DNA of 64,000 nt from Rhizobium sp. (GTDB lineage: Bacteria; Pseudomonadota; Alphaproteobacteria; Rhizobiales; Rhizobiaceae). Under the pieces are notes generated by a model. The model saw only the letters and a list, made by a program, of their open reading frames with translations, searched no databases and was not told the origin of the DNA. The DNA lies in the NCBI GenBank assembly GCA_019739215.1, contig JAHHDR010000035.1:1-64000 (forward strand), given 5' to 3'. Positions 9,863-19,882 of the stretch are shown in pieces (positions within the stretch are counted from its first letter, which is position 1; every line of letters starts with the position of its first letter). Made by a program: the position numbers and the translations under genes.

Positions 9863-10997
9863 TTACTTCAGGCCGGATCTCGAAATAGCTGTACTTGCCG
9901 TCGTCACCCTTCTTCCCACTTCGTACATGGTGTAGTCGGGACGGGTGAGGTCGCCCTTGGAGTCAAAGGAGATGTCGCCGATGACCGTCTTGAACGGGCC
10001 ATTGGCCTTGGCGACTTCAGCGACCTTCATCGGATCATTTTCGCCAGCAGCCTTGGCGGCGTCGGCAATGATCTGCACCGAAGCGTAGGAGTAGAGCGTG
10101 TAGGCTTCCGGCTCGAAGCCGGCGTCGCGGAACTTCTTGACCGCGTCGGCAGCGTTCGGGTTGTTGCGCGGATCCGGCGGGAAGGTCATCAGCGTGCCGT
10201 TGACGGCGTCGCCGGCGATCGAAGCCAGTTCGTTCGACGTGATACCGTCGCCCGACATCAGCGTTGCCTTCAGGCCCTGGTCGGCCATCTGGCGCATGAT
10301 CAGGCCGGCTTCGGTGTGCAGGCCGCCGAAATAGACGACAGAGACGCCAGCGTCCTTCATCTTCGCGATGAGGGCCGAGTAGTCTTTTTCGCCCGGCGTG
10401 ACGCCTTCATAGACGACTTCGGTGACGCCGAGGCCGTTCATCGCCTTCTTGGTTTCGTCGGCCAGGCCCTGGCCATACGGGGTCTTGTCGTGGACGATCG
10501 CGACCTTGCCATCCTTGAACTTGTCGAAGATGTACTGGCCGGCAACGGTGCCCTGCTGGTCGTCACGGCCGCAGACGCGGAACGTGTTCCAGAGGCCGCG
10601 CTCGGTGTAGTTCGGGTTGGTCGACGCCGGGCTGATCTGGAGAATGCCGTTTTTCAGCGTAGACTTCCGAGGCCGGGATTCGAAACGCCGGAGTTGAAGT
10701 GGCCGACGACGAACTTGACGGCCGTCCACCGACGAACTTGTTGGCGGACCGAGATACCCTGCTTCGGGTCGGAGGACGTCGTCGCCGAGCACGATCTTGG
10801 ACCATCTCGCCGTTGATGCCGCCAGCGGCATTGATGTCTGCGGCGGCCTGTTCGGCACCCTTCTGCAGCTGTGCGCCGAAGGCAGCGTTCGGGCCTGTCA
10901 GCGGGCCTGCCACGCCGATCAGGATGTCGGCCCATGCGGCACCACCAAACGCAACCATGGCTGAAAACGCCACGGCCGAGAGAAGCTTCTTCTTCAT
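9863..10997 (-). pseudogene. livJ: livJ-type binding protein, frame-broken mirror copy
   Basis: Mirror of 14832-15964. The C-terminal two thirds are intact. The region 10660-10810 has doubled C residues and lost A or T residues relative to the other arm. The signal-peptide region (about 10950-10997) reads correctly here while it is broken in the right arm. One extra C near residue 67 (GGTCCAAG) occurs in both arms. Confidence 0.7.
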
Positions 10998-11097
10998 CGT
11001 GTTATGACTCCCCATATTGAGGCGGGCTTGTTCCCTATGCTCCCCCGGTCCGCCCACCTGTTGGACCGGGGAGTATTTCCTCTTGCTGTCTATCTGT

Positions 11098-11480
11098 TCA
11101 CAGTGAGCGGAAACTTGTCAAACACTTCTTTTTCTTCCAGGCGAAGGGCCCCGATTTCTCGTAGAGCCAATAGTATTTTCTCGGACATTTGCTTGGCGCG
11201 CGTGTGGCGGAAGCCCAGGAGCGCGAAACAGCGCCAGGATCAGCGTATCGACGACATAATAGTGCAGCTGAGAACATCGTGCCGTTGAAAAGCGCGTGAT
11301 GCACGAAGCGGATCGGCGATGCCGAGCAGGAGCGTGTAGATGACGAGATGCGGCACGATCTCGCCCCACCCGTCCGCGGACGCTCTTTCCGGTGCGCCAG
11401 GCGGTCCAGCCGCCGATGGCGATCGTGATCATGACGAAGGCCCAGAAACTCGTCTCTTCATGGAGAATACCTTGCAGCAT
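11098..11480 (-). pseudogene. DUF6867-like membrane protein, frame-broken mirror copy
   Basis: Mirror of 14349-14731. Start and end are recognisable, but the middle switches frame at least twice. The N-terminal segment (motif FVMITIAIGGW) is intact here and broken in the other arm. Confidence 0.55.
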
Positions 11481-11549
11481 CCCGTAACTCCCTTGCCGTG
11501 GAAATCTATTCCTTTGCGCCCCGGGCGCAAGGCTCTCCACCAAATTTTC

Positions 11550-12286
11550 TCAATGGTGACCGCCCTTCGAGATAGGCCGGCACGCACTTCCGGATTTGGC
11601 CAGCAGTTCCTGGCCGGAACCCTGCATTGTCACGAGACCGTTGACCATCACGTAGCCGCGATGCGCCAGGCGGAGCGCGGCAAAGGCGTTCTGCTCGACG
11701 AGGAAAACCGAAAGGCCTTCCGCCTTGTTGAGCCTGCCGATGGCCTCGAAAATCTGCTTGGAGATCAGCGGCGCCAGGCCGAGCGAAGGTTCGTCGAGCA
11801 GCAGCAGCTTGGGTCGCCGCCATCAGCGCACGTCCGATCGACAGCATCTGCTGTTCGCCGGCCCGAAAGCGTGCCGCCGCGCTGCGCCTGCCGCTCCTTC
11901 GAGCCGCGGGAACAGTTCGAAGATGCGCTTCACGTCCTCGGCAAAATATGCCTGGTTGTCGAGAGACGCACCCATCTGCAGGTTCTCGTAGACGGTCATG
12001 CGCGGAAAGATGCGGCGACCCTCCGGCGGACTGGGCGATGCGGAGACGCGCGATCTCGTGCGTCGGCATCCTGGTGATGTCGCGGCCCTGGAACACGACC
12101 GAACCCGTCCGCGCCTGCGGCATGCCGCAGATCGTCATCATCAGCGTCGACTTGCCGGCACCGTTCGCGCCGATCAGCGTCGCGATCTCGCCTTTCCGCC
12201 ACTTCCACGTCGGACGCCGCCAAGCGCCCGGATGTTGCCGTAGTAGGTTTCGGACACCGGTAACCTTGAGGAGGGGCTGGGGACAT
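11550..12286 (-). pseudogene. livF: livF ABC ATPase, frame-broken mirror copy
   Basis: Mirror of 13541-14279. Walker A, signature and Walker B segments lie in different frames because of one-base errors at several places, most of them not shared with the other arm. Confidence 0.65.
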
Positions 12287-12892
12287 CAGAGAATGCCTCC
12301 CACGATCTTGATCGCTTCTTCTTCATCATCGACGCCGAGATAGGCAGCGATGACCTTGGGATCGTTCTTGACGTGGTCGGGCGAGCCGTCGGAGATCTTC
12401 TGGCCGTATTCGAGCACGACCGATGTGGTCCGAGATTTCCATGACCACGGACATGTCATGCTCGATCAGCAGGATCGAAGTGCCGGTCTCCTGGCGAATG
12501 GCGCGAAGGAGCGTGTTGAGCGCCTGCGATTCCCGGGGGTTAAGGCCGGCAGCCGGTTCGTCCAGGCAGAGCATCTTCGGCTCCGGTGCACATCGCCCGC
12601 GCAATCTCCAGGCGACGCTGGGCCCCGTAGGGCAGGTCCCCCGGCCGGATCGTCCGGCCCGTTCGATGAGGTCGGCCTTCTCGAGCCAGAACCGCGCCTT
12701 CTCGATCGCGTCCCTGGATTCCTTCGCATAGGTGCCGAAGCCCAGCAGGCCGAGGATGGTGAAGCCCGACGCCTTCATCAGCTTGTTGTGCTGGGCGACG
12801 AGCAGGTTCTCAAGCACCGTCATGCCGGAAAACAGCCGGATGTTCTGGAACGTCCGGGCAACCTTGGCATGGGCCGTGATCTTGAAATCCGG
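12286..12892 (-). pseudogene. livG: livG ABC ATPase, C-terminal part only, mirror copy
   Basis: Reads from KITAHAKVARTFQNIRLF to the C terminus with frame shifts. The first ~90 residues of a normal LivG, including the Walker A motif, are absent because the palindrome axis lies here. The stretch LLVAQHNKLMKASG is intact in this arm and broken in the other. Confidence 0.7.
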
Positions 12893-12932
12893 TTCGAGGG
12901 AGTCGGCAAGACTTTCCAGCTCGAGCAGATTG
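12893..12932. other. Unpaired 40-base loop at the axis of the inverted repeat
   Basis: The 29 bases on each side (12864-12892 and 12933-12961) are perfect complements; these 40 bases are not. On the plus strand the loop, allowing one-base corrections, reads like ESGKTFLLERLPDF, which is what I recall of rhizobial LivG just before KITAHAKVARTFQ. The loop therefore looks like genuine upstream livG sequence belonging to the right arm, where the copying folded back. The correction is inference. Confidence 0.7.
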
Positions 12933-13541
12933 CCGGATTTCAAGATCACGGCCCATGCCAAGGTTGCCCGGACGTTCCAGAACATCCGGCTGTTTTCCGG
13001 CATGACGGTGCTTGAGAACCTGCTCGTCGCCCAAGCACAACAAGCTGATGAAGGCGTCGGGCTTCACCATCCTCGGCCTGCTGGGCTTCGGCACCTATGC
13101 GAAGGAATCCAGGGACGCGATCGAGAAGGCGCGGTTCTGGCTCGAGAAGGCCGACCTCATCGAACGGGCCGGACGATCCGGCCGGGGACCTTGCCCTACG
13201 GGGCCCAGCGTCGCCTGGAGATTGCGCGGGCGATGTGCACCGAGCCGAAGATGCTCTGCCTGGACGAACCGGCTTGCCGGCCTTAACCCCCGGGAATCGC
13301 AGGCGCTCAACACGCTCCTTCGCGCCATTCGCCAGGAGACCGGCACTTCGATCCTGCTGATCGAGCATGACATGTCCGTGGTCATGGAAATCTCGGACCA
13401 CATTCGGTCGTGCTCGAATACGGCCAGAAGATCTCCGACGGCTCGCCCGACCACGTCAAGAACGATCCCAAGGTCATCGCTGCCTATCTCGGCGTCGATG
13501 ATGAAGAAGAAGCGATCAAGATCGTGGGAGGCATTCTCTGA
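12933..13541 (+). pseudogene. livG: livG ABC ATPase, C-terminal part, cut at the palindrome axis
   Basis: C-terminal ~200 residues of a LivG-type ATPase of a branched-chain amino acid (HAAT family) ABC importer. Recognisable segments are KVARTFQNIRLFSG, PYGAQRRLEIARAM (signature region) and MLCLDEPAAGLNP (Walker B), and the C terminus meets livF with overlapping stop and start (TGATG). Walker A and the N-terminal ~90 residues are missing because the sequence folds back at 12932. Frames are broken near 13033, 13190, 13270 and 13405 by single bases, for example an extra A in GCCCAAGCAC that the mirror copy lacks. I judge the real gene intact and this assembly wrong. Confidence 0.75.
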
Positions 13542-14279
13542 TGTCCCAGCCCCTCCTCAAGGTTACCGGTGTCCGAAAACCTACTACGGCAACATCCGGG
13601 CGCTTGGCGGCGTCGACGTGGAAGTGGCGGAAGGCGAGATCGCGACGCTGATCGGCGCGAACGGTGCCGGCAAGTCGACGCTGATGATGACGATCTGCGG
13701 CATGCCGCAGGCGCGGACGGGTTCGGTCGTGTTCCAGGGCCGCGACATCACCAGGATGCCGACGCACGAGATCGCGCGTCTCCGCATCGCCCAGTCCGCC
13801 GGAGGGTCCGCCGCATCTTTCCGCGCTATGACCGTCTACGAGAACCTGCAGATGGTGTGCGTCTCTCGACAACCAGGCATATTTTGCCGAGGACGTGAAG
13901 CGCATCTTCGAAACTGTTCCCGCGGCTCGAGGAGCGGCAGGCGCAGCGCGGCGGCACGCTTTCGGGCGGCGAACAGCAGATGCTGTCGATCGGACGTGCG
14001 CTGATGGCGCGACCCAAGCTGCTGCTGCTCGACGAACCTTCGCTCGGCCTGGCGCCGCTGATCTCCAAGCAGATTTTTCGAAGGCCATCGGCAGGCTCAA
14101 CAAGGCGGAAGGCCTTTCGGTTTTCCTCGTCGAGCAGAAACGCCTTTGCCGCGCTCCGCCTGGCGCATCGCGGCTACGTGATGGTCAACGGTCTCGTGAC
14201 AATGCAGGGTTTCCGGCCAGGAACTGCTGGCCAATCCGGAAGTGCGTGCCGGCCTATCTCGAAGGGCGGTCACCATTGA
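13541..14279 (+). pseudogene. livF: livF ABC ATPase (frame-broken in this sequence)
   Basis: About 245 residues: second ATPase of a branched-chain amino acid-type ABC importer, cytoplasmic partner of LivG. Visible are Walker A (GANGAGKST) near residue 44, the signature LSGGEQQM near residue 145, Walker B ([13 protein letters not shown]) and the end [11 protein letters not shown]. Single-base errors move the frame near 13572, 13805, 13860, 13920, 14078 and 14150. Reading both arms together restores a complete protein. It overlaps the end of livG and is followed by the DUF6867 gene, an order common in rhizobia. Confidence 0.75.
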
Positions 14280-14348
14280 GAAAATTTTGGTGGAGAGCCT
14301 TGCGCCCGGGGCGCAAAGGAATAGATTTCCACGGCAAGGAGTTACGGG

Positions 14349-14731
14349 ATGCTGCAAGGTATTCTCCATGAAGAGACGAGTTTTCTGGGCCTTCGTCATG
14401 ATCACGATTCGCCATCGGCGGCTGGACCGCCCTGGCGCACCGGAAAGAGCGTCGCGGACGGGTGGGGCGAGATCGTGCCGCATCTCGTCATCTACACGCT
14501 CCTGCTCGGCATCGCGATCCGCTTCGTGCATCACGCGCTTTTCAACGGCCACGATGTTCTCGCTGCACTATTATGTCGTCGATACGCTGATCCTGGCGCT
14601 GTTCGCGCTCCTGGGCTTCCGCCACACGCGCGCCAAGCAAATGTCCGAGAAAATACTATTGGCTCTACGAGAAATCGGGGCCCTTCGCCTGGAAGAAAAA
14701 GAAGTGTTTGACAAGTTTCCGCTCACTGTGA
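14349..14731 (+). pseudogene. DUF6867-like membrane protein of the liv operon (frame-broken)
   Basis: About 127 residues, with several membrane segments and a basic C terminus ([12 protein letters not shown]). The combined arms read MLQGILHEETSFWAFVMI, then IAIGGWTAWRTGKSVADGWG, then a histidine-containing segment FVHHALFNG. A small membrane protein of this kind commonly sits between livF and livJ in rhizobial branched-chain amino acid transporter operons; its role is not known to me. Frames break around 14385, 14408, 14550 and 14665. The family name is from memory. Confidence 0.55.
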
Positions 14732-14831
14732 ACAGATAGACAGCAAGAGGAAATACTCCCGGTCCAACAGGTGGGCGGACCGGGGGTAGCATAGGGAACA
14801 AGCCCGCCTCAATATGGGGAGTCATAACACG

Positions 14832-15964
14832 ATGAAGAAGAAGCTTCTCTCGGCCGTGGCGTTTTTCAGCCATGGTTTGCGTTTTGGTGGTGCCGCATGG
14901 GCCGACATCCTGATCGGCGTGGCAGGCCCCGCTGACAGGCCCGAACGCTGCCTTCGGCGCACAGCTGCAGAAGGGTGCCGAACAGGCCGCCGCAGACATC
15001 AATGCCGCTGGCGGCATCAACGGCGAGATGGTCCAAGATCGTGCTCGGCGACGACGTCTCCGACCCGAAGCAGGGTATCTCGGTCGCCAAACAAGTTTCG
15101 TCGGTGGACGGCGTCAAGTTCGTCGTCGGCCACTTCAACTCCGGCGTTTCGATCCCGGCCTCGGAAGTCTACGCTGAAAACGGCATTCTCCAGATCAGCC
15201 CGGCGTCGACCAACCCGAACTACACCGAGCGCGGCCTCTGGAACACGTTCCGCGTCTGCGGCCGTGACGACCAGCAGGGCACCGTTGCCGGCCAGTACAT
15301 CTTCGACAAGTTCAAGGATGGCAAGGTCGCGATCGTCCACGACAAGACCCCGTATGGCCAGGGCCTGGCCGACGAAACCAAGAAGGCGATGAACGGCCTC
15401 GGCGTCACCGAAGTCGTCTATGAAGGCGTCACGCCGGGCGAAAAAGACTACTCGGCCCTCATCGCGAAGATGAAGGACGCTGGCGTCTCTGTCGTCTATT
15501 TCGGCGGCCTGCACACCGAAGCCGGCCTGATCATGCGCCAGATGGCCGACCAGGGCCTGAAGGCAACGCTGATGTCGGGCGACGGTATCACGTCGAACGA
15601 ACTGGCTTCGATCGCCGGCGACGCCGTCAACGGCACGCTGATGACCTTCCCGCCGGATCCGCGCAACAACCCGAACGCTGCCGACGCGGTCAAGAAGTTC
15701 CGCGACGCCGGCTTCGAGCCGGAAGCCTACACGCTCTACTCCTACGCTTCGGTGCAGATCATTGCCGACGCCGCCAAGGCTGCTGGCGAAAATGATCCGA
15801 TGAAGGTCGCTGAAGTCGCCAAGGCCAATGGCCCGTTCAAGACGGTCATCGGCGACATCTCCTTTGACTCCAAGGGCGACCTCACCCGTCCCGACTACAC
15901 CATGTACGAGTGGAAGAAGGGTGACGACGGCAAGTACAGCTATTTCGAGATCGGCCTGAAGTAA
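14832..15964 (+). pseudogene. livJ: livJ-type periplasmic binding protein (broken near its start)
   Basis: Substrate-binding protein (type 1 periplasmic fold) of a branched-chain amino acid-type ABC importer, about 370 residues. It begins with a signal peptide ([11 protein letters not shown], then AWAD cleavage region), followed by [17 protein letters not shown] and the ligand-binding stretch [13 protein letters not shown]. From about 15035 onward the frame is open to the stop. Upstream there are extra T residues in homopolymers (14868-14895), an extra C at 14928-14931 and an extra C in GGTCCAAG near 15032. The ATG at 14832 follows a GGGGAG box. A strong terminator follows 24 bases after the stop. 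Confidence 0.8.
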
Positions 15965-15987
15965 GCCGAATTCGGATGGATGAACAG

Positions 15988-16018
15988 GAGCCCGGCGCTG
16001 ATGGTGCCGGGCTCTTTT
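15988..16018 (+). terminator. Intrinsic terminator of the liv operon
   Basis: Stem GAGCCCGGC (15988-15996) and GCCGGGCTC (16006-16014) with a 9-base loop and TTTT directly after. It lies just downstream of livJ on the same strand. Confidence 0.85.
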
Positions 16019-16173
16019 CGTTTGGCCTGTTCGCGACTGGCGTGGCGCCATGAATTCCGTGGCACCGGGTGCAGAAATGACGGCGAATATCGGCGTCCTT
16101 GAATACGTCCTCACCAAGCAGTTCCCCATCGGGCCGCACCCGGATCGACGTGCCGGTTGTCACAGGATTGGAA

Positions 16174-16693
16174 ATGGACGACGTGCAAGAAAAGAAATCC
16201 CTCGCGGCAAGACTTGCCTGGCCGCTCCTTGTCCTCACGGGCGTGTTGCAAGTCTATCTCGGCCTGTCAGCCGTAGCCTATCTTTTTCCTGGGGGTGCCG
16301 GGCGTTGCTCATGGACCAAGCGGATGGGTCGCAGCCGCCATGGGCGCGCTTCAGACTGCCGCTGCTGTCGTCGCCTTCGTCTTCGCTGCCCGGGGCGCCC
16401 TTCGCGGCGCGACGCTCGCCGTCGCGGGAAGCCTGATGCTGGGCTGGCTGTCGTCGCTGCCCGGCGCCCTTGAGCAGGGAATCGATTTTTCGGGCTGGCG
16501 ATGGGGGCACGCCGGTCCTGCTCGCCCTGTCGCTGCTCGCCCTGTCGCCGCTCGTCGCGGTCGCCGCTGCTGCGCTGGCGTGGCGTGGCAGCTATCCCAT
16601 CGCTGGCCGCGGCTCCTCGCGAGTTCCATGACCATTGTCGGCCTGATCGTCGTCATCGCCTTTGCGGTCGTGATTGCCGTCAGCGGATTCTAG
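16174..16693 (+). pseudogene. Conserved membrane protein, frame-broken
   Basis: Reading both arms together gives a protein of ~170 residues starting MDDVQEKKSLAARLAWPLL and ending VIAFAVVIAVSGF, very rich in alanine, leucine and valine and with about five membrane segments. The ATG at 16174 follows AGGATTGGAA. I do not recognise the family. It is transcribed with the liv genes but behind their terminator, and converges on the ABC operon. Breaks are visible near 16290, 16330, 16370 and 16495; all are one-base differences between the arms. Confidence 0.55.
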
Positions 16694-16828
16694 GACCGTC
16701 TCAGGGCTTCTGCGCGTTGGCGTGGTACCCTGTGGAGGGATGTCATGCGCGACGATGTGTCGGTTCAGAGCGACAGACGGCCATTCCGGCCGATCGCCTG
16801 GCCCTGGCCCGACATACTCGTCATGGCG

Positions 16829-16861
16829 TGAAAAAGAGAGGCAGGCCTTCCAGCCTGCCTC
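16829..16861 (-). terminator. Intrinsic terminator of the pyrimidine-locus ABC operon
   Basis: On the minus strand the stem GAGGCAGGC (16861-16853) and GCCTGCCTC (16846-16838), loop of 6, is followed by TCTTTTTC. It sits 28 bases after the stop of the binding-protein gene. Confidence 0.8.
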
Positions 16862-16888
16862 CCGTGGTTCAATCGATCTTGACAGCGC

Positions 16889-17860
16889 TTACTTGCTCGC
16901 CGCGTCGGTGATCTCGGTCGTAAACGCGCCTTCCGGCTTCTTCTCGATGATCTTCTGGTCGAGCAGAGCCTTTTCGGTGCGCTCGTAGAGCGCCATGTCG
17001 AGCTTGCCGGAGGCGTCGCCGAGAAGCTTGGCGACTTCGCCCATCATGCGCTTCTGATGGTTCTCGTCCTGGCCGCCATTGTCCATGACGATGCCGGCGG
17101 CTTCATCTGGATTGTCCTTGGCGTAGGCCCAGCCCTTCATCGATGCCTTGACGAACTTGACCATCTTTTCCTTGAAGGCCGGGTCCTTGAGCTTGTCCTC
17201 GAGCGCGTAGAGGCCGTCCTCCATCAGGTCGTTGCCCATGGCGGCGTAGTTGAAGACGGTGAGGTCTTCCGGCTTGTAGCCGGCGTCGATCAACTGCCAG
17301 TACTCGTTGTAGGTCATGACGGAGATGCAGTCGGCCTGCTTCTGGATCAGCGGCTGCACGTCGAAGGACTGCTTGAGGACGTTGACGCCCTCTGCGCCGC
17401 CGTCGGTCGAAAGTCCGAGCTTGGTCATCCAGGCGTAGAAGGGATATTCGTTGCCGAAGAACCAGACGCCGAGCGTCTTGCCCTTGAAGTCGGCTTCGGT
17501 CTTCACCGGACCGTCCTTCGGGCAGACGAGCTGCATGCCGGCCTTGGCAAAGGGCTGGGCGATGTTGACGAGGGCGACGCCCTTGTCACGTGCGGCCAGC
17601 GCGCCGCCGGCCCAGGCGACGATCACGTCGGCGCCGCCGCCGGCAATGACCTGCTCGGGCGCGATGTCGGGACCGCCCGGCTTGATCTCGACGTCGAGGC
17701 CTTCCGCTTCATAGAAGCCCTTGTCCTTGGCGACGAAGTAGCCGGCAAACTGCGCCTGTGCGACCCATTTGAGCTGGAGGACGACCTTCTCGGCCGACAG
17801 GGCCGAGCCGGCGACCAGGCTCATGGCCAGGGCGAGGGTGAGTTTCATCTTTGTTTTCAT
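16889..17860 (-). CDS. NMT1/THI5-like ABC transporter substrate-binding protein
   Basis: 323-residue periplasmic binding protein of the NMT1/THI5 (ThiY, SsuA-like) family. It has a signal peptide (residues 1-22, cleavage near ALSAEK), the family hallmark LQLKWVAQAQFAGYFVAKDKG at about 28-48, and GGADVIVAWAGGALAARDKG. Relatives bind pyrimidine precursors, sulfonates or nitrate-like ligands. It is the last gene of an operon (ATPase, small membrane protein, two permeases, binding protein) embedded among reductive pyrimidine degradation genes, so a pyrimidine, dihydropyrimidine or ureido acid is the likely ligand; that is inference from context. Ribosome site AGGGGAATG upstream. Confidence 0.85.
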   Translation of the reverse strand: MKTKMKLTLALAMSLVAGSALSAEKVVLQLKWVAQAQFAGYFVAKDKGFYEAEGLDVEIKPGGPDIAPEQVIAGGGADVIVAWAGGALAARDKGVALVNIAQPFAKAGMQLVCPKDGPVKTEADFKGKTLGVWFFGNEYPFYAWMTKLGLSTDGGAEGVNVLKQSFDVQPLIQKQADCISVMTYNEYWQLIDAGYKPEDLTVFNYAAMGNDLMEDGLYALEDKLKDPAFKEKMVKFVKASMKGWAYAKDNPDEAAGIVMDNGGQDENHQKRMMGEVAKLLGDASGKLDMALYERTEKALLDQKIIEKKPEGAFTTEITDAASK

Positions 17861-17896
17861 CTTTTCATTCCCCTGTTTGTTTCCGGACGCCCGGCA

Positions 17897-18997
17897 TTAG
17901 CGGTATGACGGGTGCCAGAAGGTTGTGGCGCGCTCGAGAAGTGCGATGGCGCCATAGAACAACGACCCGACAAGGGCTGCAAGCGCGATTTCCGCCCAGA
18001 CCATGTCGAGATTCATCCGACCGACTTCGGTCGAGATCCTGAAGCCCATGCCGACGATGGGCGTGCCGAAGAATTCCGCCACCAGCGCGCCGATCAGCGC
18101 GAGCGTGGAATTGATCTTCAGTGCATTGAAAATAAAGGGCATCGCGGCCGGGAGCCGGAGCTTGAACAGTGTCTGCCAGTGGCCGGCATTGTAGGTGGCC
18201 ATCAGGTCGCGTTCCATGCGGCCGGCGGTCTTGAGCCCTTCGATCGTGTTCACCAGCATGGGGAAGAAGGTCATGACCACGACCACGGCGGCCTTGGACT
18301 GCCAGTCGAAGCCGAACCAGATCACCATGACCGGCGCGATGCCGATGATCGGCAGCGCCGACATGAGATTGCCGATCGGTAGCAGCCCGTTGGACAGGAA
18401 GCGGAACCGATCGGCCAGGACGGCAACCAGGAAGCCGGCACCGCAGCCCATGACATAGCCGGCGAGCACGGCCTTCAGGACGGTCTGGCGGAAGTCGGCC
18501 GCCAGGATCGGCAGCGAATTGAGGATACGGACCCAGATCAGCGACGGTGACGGCAGGAGAACCTGCGGCACACCTGCGCCGCGCGTCAGCGCTTCCCACA
18601 GGATGAGGATCCAGATGCCGAAAATTGCCGGCACGACCACCTTTCCCAAGAGGCCACCCGAACGCCTGTTATCGCCGGACATGACCGTCACCAGCCGCCA
18701 GGCCATCAGCCAGCAGGCGATAACGGCCGCGTAGAAGCCGATGCCCGCGGTCCCCTCGGCGCCATCGAGGGCGGCGAGCAGCAGAAAGACCGCGGCATGG
18801 ACGAAGATCGCCAGTCCGGCGGCGATGATGCTCCCGCTCGCACCCGACGATGCGAGGACGATGGACAGGCCGATCAGGAGCACGACGGCCGTGGTCGTGC
18901 CGGCACCGGTCGCGGCGGTCAATGGCAGGCTCACCAGGCTGACGGCCAGCGCCAGCGCGGCCAGTAGGGATTGCCAGTTGGGCTTGAAGCGCATCAT
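17897..18997 (-). CDS. ABC transporter permease 2 (pyrimidine locus)
   Basis: 366-residue inner-membrane permease of the BPD_transp_1 (SsuC/ThiX-like) type. The N-terminal ~110 residues form extra hydrophobic segments not needed for the standard fold. The C-terminal ~250 residues hold the permease core, with the cytoplasmic EAA-type loop at ERDLMATYNAGHWQTLFKLR. It overlaps permease 1 by an ATGA junction, indicating translational coupling. Two different permeases in one operon suggest a heterodimeric channel. Confidence 0.85.
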   Translation of the reverse strand: MMRFKPNWQSLLAALALAVSLVSLPLTAATGAGTTTAVVLLIGLSIVLASSGASGSIIAAGLAIFVHAAVFLLLAALDGAEGTAGIGFYAAVIACWLMAWRLVTVMSGDNRRSGGLLGKVVVPAIFGIWILILWEALTRGAGVPQVLLPSPSLIWVRILNSLPILAADFRQTVLKAVLAGYVMGCGAGFLVAVLADRFRFLSNGLLPIGNLMSALPIIGIAPVMVIWFGFDWQSKAAVVVVMTFFPMLVNTIEGLKTAGRMERDLMATYNAGHWQTLFKLRLPAAMPFIFNALKINSTLALIGALVAEFFGTPIVGMGFRISTEVGRMNLDMVWAEIALAALVGSLFYGAIALLERATTFWHPSYR

Positions 18998-19881
18998 TCC
19001 GGCCGGGCCCCCATGCCCTTGTTCACAAGCCGCGAGACGATGTCGACGATCGTGACCAGCAGGACGGCGACGACCGAGCCTGCGATCAGCGCGGCCCAGA
19101 CGTCGATGGTCTGGCTGTAATAGGAACCGGCCAGCAGTTTCGAGCCGATGCCGGCCACGGCGCCGGTGGGCAGTTCGCCGACGATGGCGCCGACGAGGCT
19201 GGCTGCGACCGCCACCTTGATCGAGGTGAAGAAGAACGGGACCGAAGCCGGCACACGCAGCTTCCAGAACGTCTGCCAGGGCGTGGCGCTATAGGTATGG
19301 ACGAGGTCGAGATGCATGACTTCCGGCGAGCGCAGGCCCTTCACCATGCCGACCGCCACCGGGAAGAACGAAAGATAGGCCGAGATCAGCGCCTTGGGCA
19401 TGATGCCCGTGACGTTGATCGAGGCCAGCACGACGACGATCATCGGGGCGATGGCAAGGATCGGGATGGTCTGCGAGGCGATGATCCACGGCAGGAAGGA
19501 CTTGTCGAGCGCGGGCACGTGGACGATGCCGACAGCGATCACGACACCGAGAACCGTGCCCATCGCAAAGCCGAGCAGCGTCGAGGAGAGCGTGACCCAG
19601 CTGTGATAGACGAGGCTGCGCGCCGATGTGACCTTGACGGTGAAGACGTTCTTGTAGAGCGTTTCCGCCACCTGGTGCGGCGCCGGCATGGTCGGTTTCG
19701 GCTGCGACCACGTCTTCATGATGAATTCGCCGGTGGTCCGCGAAGCCACGTCGTCGCGCTTGTCCTGGTCGCGCTGGAAGGGCGCGTTGAGCAGGGTCGC
19801 GGCCACGTACCAGATTACCAGGATGACGGCGGTGATCGTCAGGACCGGGACAAGGCTTTCACGTGCCTTCGATGCCGCCAT
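18994..19881 (-). CDS. ABC transporter permease 1 (pyrimidine locus)
   Basis: 295-residue permease with one N-terminal membrane anchor (residues ~13-30), a periplasmic stretch of about 50 residues and five or six further segments. The coupling loop reads VHTYSATPWQTFWKLRVP. The start is one base after the stop of the small membrane protein gene (TGAGATG), so the two are coupled. Together with permease 2, the ATPase and the NMT1-like binding protein it makes a complete importer. Confidence 0.85.
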   Translation of the reverse strand: MAASKARESLVPVLTITAVILVIWYVAATLLNAPFQRDQDKRDDVASRTTGEFIMKTWSQPKPTMPAPHQVAETLYKNVFTVKVTSARSLVYHSWVTLSSTLLGFAMGTVLGVVIAVGIVHVPALDKSFLPWIIASQTIPILAIAPMIVVVLASINVTGIMPKALISAYLSFFPVAVGMVKGLRSPEVMHLDLVHTYSATPWQTFWKLRVPASVPFFFTSIKVAVAASLVGAIVGELPTGAVAGIGSKLLAGSYYSQTIDVWAALIAGSVVAVLLVTIVDIVSRLVNKGMGARPE

Positions 19882-19882
19882 C

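Larger units (their letters stand above)
1..12892. repeat. Left arm of giant inverted repeat (mirror of 12933-25825)
   Basis: Base x of this arm is the complement of base 25826-x up to about 8990; further in, the register drifts between 25825 and 25829 because of small insertions and deletions. All genes of the right arm recur here in opposite orientation. The outer part has identical frames in both arms; the inner part has independent one-base errors. The arm reaches the first base of the window, so its true outer end is not visible. Most likely a fold-back duplicate rather than a second genomic copy. Confidence 0.97.

Noticed and set aside
12864..12961. A hairpin telomere of a linear replicon as explanation of the palindrome
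   Set aside because: The axis lies inside a coding gene, the loop is ordinary livG sequence, and both arms carry read-type errors that increase toward the axis. A telomere would have a conserved short palindrome between genes.
16745..16831. A 28-codon ORF with a GGAGG box between the membrane protein gene and the terminator
   Set aside because: Its frame is broken in the mirror arm and it ends inside the terminator of the opposing operon. It may be chance, though the ribosome site is good.
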